From contig NZ_VTVE01000001.1 of the NCBI RefSeq assembly GCF_010906925.1, positions 62,001 through 126,000 on the forward strand: 64,000 bases of DNA. The letters run 5' to 3'. Below are positions 60,675 through 64,000 of the stretch, piece after piece. The notes under the pieces are model-generated. The model was not told where the DNA came from. It saw only the letters and a list, made by a program, of their open reading frames with translations, and ran no database searches. This DNA is from Pseudobutyrivibrio xylanivorans (lineage in GTDB: Bacteria; Bacillota; Clostridia; Lachnospirales; Lachnospiraceae). The position numbers and the translations under genes are program-made. The first letter of the stretch is position 1, and the number at the start of each line of letters is the position of its first letter.

Positions 60675-62174
60675 ATGAAGACACAGCTTAACTACAAGTT
60701 TTGGTTCTGTACTGGTTCTCAAGACCTTTACGGAGATGAGTGCCTTTCACATGTTGCAGCACATTCAAAGGAAATTGTTGAGTGCTTAAACAAGTCAGGC
60801 AAGCTTCCATTTGAGGTAGTATGGAAACCAACAATGATTACAAACGAGGTGATCAGACGCACATTTAACGAGGCTAACAATGATCCAACTTGCGCAGGTG
60901 TTATCACATGGATGCACACATTCTCACCTGCAAAGTCATGGATTTTAGGACATCAGGAGCTTAGAAAGCCACTTTGCCATTTACATACTCAGTACAATCG
61001 CGAGATTCCATACGAGACAATGGATATGGATTTCATGAATGAGAATCAGGCAGCTCACGGCGATAGAGAGTATGCTCATATTCTTTCAAGAATGGGTATC
61101 GAGAGAAAGACAATCGTAGGTTACTGGCAGGATGCTGAGGTTCAGGAGAAGCTTGGTTCATGGATGCGCACAGCAATCGGTATTGTAGAGTCAAGCCACA
61201 TCCGTGTAATGAGAGTTGCAGACAACATGAGAAATGTTGCTGTTACAGAAGGTGACAAGGTAGAGGCTCAGCTTAAGTTCGGTTGGGAAGTTGATGCTTA
61301 TCCTGTAAATGAAATCGCTGAGGCAGTTGATGCAGTTTCTCAGTCAGATGTAAATGCACTTGTTGATGAGTATTACAGCAAGTACGATATTTGCCTTGAG
61401 GGCAGAGACCCAGAGGAATTCAAGAAGCATGTAGCTGTTCAGGCTCAGATTGAAATCGGATTCGAGAGATTCCTTGAGGAGAAAAACTATCAGGCAATCG
61501 TAACTCACTTTGGTGACCTTGGTGCACTTAAGCAGCTTCCTGGTCTTGCTATCCAGAGACTTATGGAAAAGGGCTACGGCTTTGGCGCAGAGGGTGACTG
61601 GAAGGTTGCCGCAATGGTTCGCCTTATGAAGATTATGACTACAGGCATGAAGGACGCAAAGGGTACTTCAATGCTTGAGGATTACACATACAACCTTGTA
61701 AAGGGTAAGGAAGGTATTATCCAGGCTCACATGCTTGAGATTTGCCCAACTATTTCAGATGGTCCTATCCAGATTAAGTGCCAGCCACTTTCAATGGGTG
61801 ATAGAGAGGATCCAGCTCGTCTTGTATTCCAGTCAAAGACTGGCAAGGGTATTGCTACATCCCTCATTGATTTAGGCGACAGATTCCGTCTCATCATTCA
61901 GGATGTTGATTGCAAGAAGGTTGAGAAGCCACTTCCAAAGCTTCCTACAGCTATCAACTTCTGGACACCACAGCCAGATTTCTACACAGGTACAGAGGCT
62001 TGGCTTCTTGCAGGTGGCGCTCATCATACAGCATTTACTTATGATCTTACTGCTGAGCAGATGGGTGACTGGGCAGCTGCAATGGGTATCGAGGCAGTTT
62101 ATATTGATAAGGACACAAAGATTCGTGACTTCAAACGTGATTTAGCTCTTGGAAATCTTGTATACAAGAAATAG
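60675..62174 (+). CDS. araA: L-arabinose isomerase
   Basis: A 499-residue enzyme interconverting L-arabinose and L-ribulose. The family N-terminus FWFCTGSQDLYG is clear, and GVITWMHTFSPAK, the Mn-site segment FGAEGDWKVAAMVR and HMLEICPT near residue 350 are present. The ATG at 60675 after GGAGGG is the true start; an upstream ATG at 60636 would add 13 unrelated residues. It follows an AraR-like regulator and precedes a transaldolase and an FGGY kinase. Confidence 0.95.
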   Translation: MKTQLNYKFWFCTGSQDLYGDECLSHVAAHSKEIVECLNKSGKLPFEVVWKPTMITNEVIRRTFNEANNDPTCAGVITWMHTFSPAKSWILGHQELRKPLCHLHTQYNREIPYETMDMDFMNENQAAHGDREYAHILSRMGIERKTIVGYWQDAEVQEKLGSWMRTAIGIVESSHIRVMRVADNMRNVAVTEGDKVEAQLKFGWEVDAYPVNEIAEAVDAVSQSDVNALVDEYYSKYDICLEGRDPEEFKKHVAVQAQIEIGFERFLEEKNYQAIVTHFGDLGALKQLPGLAIQRLMEKGYGFGAEGDWKVAAMVRLMKIMTTGMKDAKGTSMLEDYTYNLVKGKEGIIQAHMLEICPTISDGPIQIKCQPLSMGDREDPARLVFQSKTGKGIATSLIDLGDRFRLIIQDVDCKKVEKPLPKLPTAINFWTPQPDFYTGTEAWLLAGGAHHTAFTYDLTAEQMGDWAAAMGIEAVYIDKDTKIRDFKRDLALGNLVYKK

Positions 62175-62356
62175 GGAAAATACGCCTGAAGTTGCTGAGT
62201 TAATGTAAAAATTGTGCCATAAGATGGACATTATTTTTATAGAATGGTATATCAAAAAGATTTACAATTGTAGTTAACATGGGGCGGTTTGGTCGACCAT
62301 GAATAACTATTAAAACTGGTATTTACCAGCAAGATATTTAGAAGGAGAAAAAGAAA

Positions 62357-63013
62357 ATGAAGTTATTCGTTGATACTGGAAAAATTGAGGACATTAAGAA
62401 GGCAAATGATCTTGGAGTAATCTGCGGTGTTACTACAAACCCTTCACTTATTGCAAAAGAGGGTGGACGTAGCCAGGAAGAGATCCTTAAGGAAATTGCT
62501 TCTATCGTTGATGGACCTATTTCAGGTGAGGTTAAGGCTACAACAGTTGACGCAGAAGGCATGATTAAGGAAGGCCGCGAGATTGCAGCTATGCATCCAA
62601 ACATGGTAGTAAAGATTCCTATGACAGCAGAAGGTCTTAAGGCTGTAAAGGTACTTTCTGCAGAAGGCATCAAGACAAATGTTACACTTATCTTCTCAGC
62701 TAACCAGGCTATTCTTGCTGCAAATGCTGGTGCTACATATGTTTCACCATTCCTTGGAAGACTTGATGACATCAACATGGCAGGTATCGATCTTATCCGT
62801 GACATCGCTGAGATCTTTGACATCTATGGATACGATACAGAAATCATTGCTGCATCAGTTCGTAATCCAATTCACGTAACAGATTGCGCACTTGCTGGTG
62901 CTCACATTGCAACAGTTCCATACTCTGTAATCGAAACAATGATTAATCATCCTCTCACAACTGCAGGTATCGAAAAGTTCCAGAAGGACTACATCGCTGT
63001 ATTTGGCGAGTAA
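62357..63013 (+). CDS. tal: Transaldolase / fructose-6-phosphate aldolase family
   Basis: A 218-residue small-type transaldolase. It has [29 protein letters not shown], the Schiff-base lysine in VVKIPMT near residue 85, [31 protein letters not shown], and [13 protein letters not shown]. It moves dihydroxyacetone units in the pentose phosphate pathway or, less likely, acts as FSA aldolase. Its place between araA and a sugar kinase supports pentose use. It is separated from araA by 182 nt with its own leader. Confidence 0.9.
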   Translation: MKLFVDTGKIEDIKKANDLGVICGVTTNPSLIAKEGGRSQEEILKEIASIVDGPISGEVKATTVDAEGMIKEGREIAAMHPNMVVKIPMTAEGLKAVKVLSAEGIKTNVTLIFSANQAILAANAGATYVSPFLGRLDDINMAGIDLIRDIAEIFDIYGYDTEIIAASVRNPIHVTDCALAGAHIATVPYSVIETMINHPLTTAGIEKFQKDYIAVFGE

Positions 63014-63019
63014 TAAATA

Positions 63020-63152
63020 GGCGGCCGTCCTAGGTTATGGCTCGCTTGTTACAGTCTCAAGCCTGAGATATTGCTCCGCTCGACTAACACGTCTCGCTGT
63101 GCAACACTCAGAGCTTGATACTTACAAGCTATTTCTAAGTTGTGTGGCCGCC
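63020..63152. repeat. Nested palindromic element, copy A
   Basis: Outer arms GGCGGCC/GGCCGCC (63020-63026, 63146-63152) enclose GCTTGT/ACAAGC (63044-63049, 63124-63129) and TCAAGC..CTGAG / CTCAG..GCTTGA. The core (about 63054-63118) is closely similar to copy B and, in reverse orientation, to the element in the ech operon. The left edge is 7 nt after the transaldolase stop. Confidence 0.7.
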
Positions 63153-63176
63153 ATTTGAATAATATGCACTTTATGC

Positions 63177-63263
63177 AGCTGGTTACGGTCTCAATCCTAA
63201 GATATTGCTTCGCTCAACTACATGTTTCGCTGCGCAACACTTAGAGATTGATACCTACCAGCT
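63177..63263. repeat. Nested palindromic element, copy B
   Basis: Arms AGCTGGT/ACCAGCT (63177-63183, 63257-63263) enclose TCAAT..CCTAAG / CTTAG..ATTGA. Compared with copy A, stem bases differ in a paired way (AAGCCTGAG becomes AATCCTAAG while CTCAGAGCTT becomes CTTAGAGATT), so pairing is kept. Shared loop words include GATATTGCT and TCGCTG. Confidence 0.7.
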
Positions 63264-63271
63264 AATATTAA

Positions 63272-63441
63272 ACGCGGCACACAGTCGTGGTAGGCGCGAG
63301 CAGGGTGCTGAATGTCCAGTGGACATTCGCTTAGCACCGACCGTAGTGAAACGGAGATAGCCCCATGCCATTCAAGGGAGGGTCCCCTAGCTTGAGTATG
63401 GGAGGTGGCCTGCGGGAGCACGGAGTATTGGGATGCCGCGT
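63272..63441. repeat. GC-rich 170-nt branched inverted-repeat element
   Basis: Outer arms ACGCGGCA/TGCCGCGT (63272-63279, 63434-63441) enclose further pairings: CGTG/CACG, GCAGG/CCTGC, the arm GGTGCT/AGCACC with inner AATGTCC/GGACATT, CCGT/ACGG, and CCCAT/ATGGG with inner TCAAG/CTTGA. It is much richer in G and C than the surroundings. It ends 27 nt before the kinase start codon. It may be a structured RNA, leader element or small mobile repeat. Confidence 0.6.
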
Positions 63442-63468
63442 AAAATAATGTATTGGGGGTAATAATTT

Positions 63469-64000
63469 ATGAATATTAACGAGATAATTGCCGAAGGTAC
63501 TGGCACAGCTTTAGGTATTGAGTTTGGTTCTACAAGAATCAAGGCTGTCCTTGTTGATGGCGATAATAAGGTCCTTGCTCAGGGTGACCATGAGTGGGAG
63601 AACCATTTGGATAATGGCATTTGGACATATCCTTTAGAGGAGGTATGGGCAGGTGTACAGGATTGCTACGCAAAGCTTAAGCAGGATGTTTTCAGCAAGT
63701 ATGATGTAAAGCTTAAGAAGATTGGTGCAATTGGTTTTTCTGCAATGATGCATGGTTATCTTGCATTTGACAAGGATGACAATTTGCTTGTTCCATTTAG
63801 AACATGGAGAAATACAATTACAGGCCAGGCTGCAGCAGAGCTTTCAAAGGAGCTCAATTTTAACATGCCACAGCGCTGGAGCATTTCACACTATTATCAG
63901 TGTATTTTAAACAAAGAGCCACATGTTCAGAACGTGGCATACTTCATGACACTTGCTTGCTATGTTCATTACAAGATGACAGGAAAAAAGGTAGCAGGTG
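63469..64000 (+). CDS. FGGY-family carbohydrate kinase (5' part)
   Basis: The first 177 codons of a sugar kinase, cut by the window edge. The N-terminal FGGY domain shows the phosphate-binding [20 protein letters not shown] near residue 15, then [35 protein letters not shown] and FRTWRN. The context suggests ribulokinase for arabinose use, but xylulokinase-like members cannot be ruled out from this part. ATG at 63469 with ribosome site TTGGGGG. Confidence 0.85.
   Translation, partial: MNINEIIAEGTGTALGIEFGSTRIKAVLVDGDNKVLAQGDHEWENHLDNGIWTYPLEEVWAGVQDCYAKLKQDVFSKYDVKLKKIGAIGFSAMMHGYLAFDKDDNLLVPFRTWRNTITGQAAAELSKELNFNMPQRWSISHYYQCILNKEPHVQNVAYFMTLACYVHYKMTGKKVAG

Noticed and set aside
63218-63421. 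67-residue minus-strand frame over the palindromic region
   Set aside because: It spans two inverted-repeat elements, its composition follows the GC-rich repeat, and it has no convincing ribosome site.

Overview
The window reads as an AT-rich chromosomal segment of a low-GC anaerobic Firmicute. It is most likely a Lachnospiraceae member of the Butyrivibrio/Pseudobutyrivibrio type. This placement is inferred from gene content: a six-subunit Ech-type [NiFe] hydrogenase with Hyp maturation genes, a lone crotonase of the butyrate pathway, an iron-dependent alcohol dehydrogenase, arabinose and amino-sugar catabolism, and chemotaxis genes. Rumen butyrivibrios are known to carry Ech alongside Rnf. 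No rRNA, transposase, integrase, phage module or CRISPR array was seen. Two tRNA genes (Thr-GGT and Leu-CAA) are present, both on the minus strand.

Layout. 1-9 kb holds housekeeping and transport genes: YitT-like protein, M42 peptidase, QueT, viroplasmin-RNase H, lytic transglycosylase, LysA, an amidohydrolase, an ECF S component, and a Fur-family regulator next to a COG0523 metallochaperone. 9-15.8 kb holds a hybrid histidine kinase divergent from a LytTR response regulator, a large secreted coiled-coil protein, and a candidate structured RNA. 16-21.4 kb is the echABCDEF operon. It is followed by an 11-unit, 52-nt tandem array of hairpins (21472-22030) and then hypF. 24.7-30.2 kb has a VOC protein, a zinc-ribbon XRE regulator, an alcohol dehydrogenase, hypA, and hypCDE; hypB is absent from the window. 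30.3-33.9 kb is a chemosensory cassette (MCP, orphan sugar-binding lipoprotein, CheY-like protein). 34-40.8 kb is a run of tightly packed genes: RNA methyltransferase, secreted papain-like protease, cell-wall amidase, RdgB, YfcE-like phosphoesterase and a corrinoid-activator-like ASKHA protein. 41-47 kb has yjfB, a hydrolase/acyltransferase-like/DUF6320 cassette and an EAL-GGDEF protein. 47-52.3 kb is a GlcNAc regulon (PTS IIBC, rpiR, nagA, nanE, nagB). 52.4-64 kb has crotonase, an opp operon ending in an AraR-like regulator, araA, a transaldolase-type protein and the start of an FGGY kinase.

How it fits together. Sugars enter by PTS and pentose routes and feed fermentation. Ech would couple ferredoxin oxidation to H2 formation and ion pumping, and the alcohol dehydrogenase and crotonase belong to reduced end-product formation. 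Rex-like palindromes lie ahead of the ech operon, the alcohol dehydrogenase and the crotonase, suggesting shared redox control. The GlcNAc genes share a CTGAAA-N4-TTTCAG box placed identically relative to two promoters.

The least explained DNA is non-coding: the 52-nt hairpin array after ech, a dispersed family of nested palindromes (inside the ech operon and downstream of the transaldolase), a 170-nt GC-rich branched element before the FGGY kinase, and a roughly 260-nt candidate RNA that shares a direct-repeat operator with the LytTR-linked surface-protein locus.
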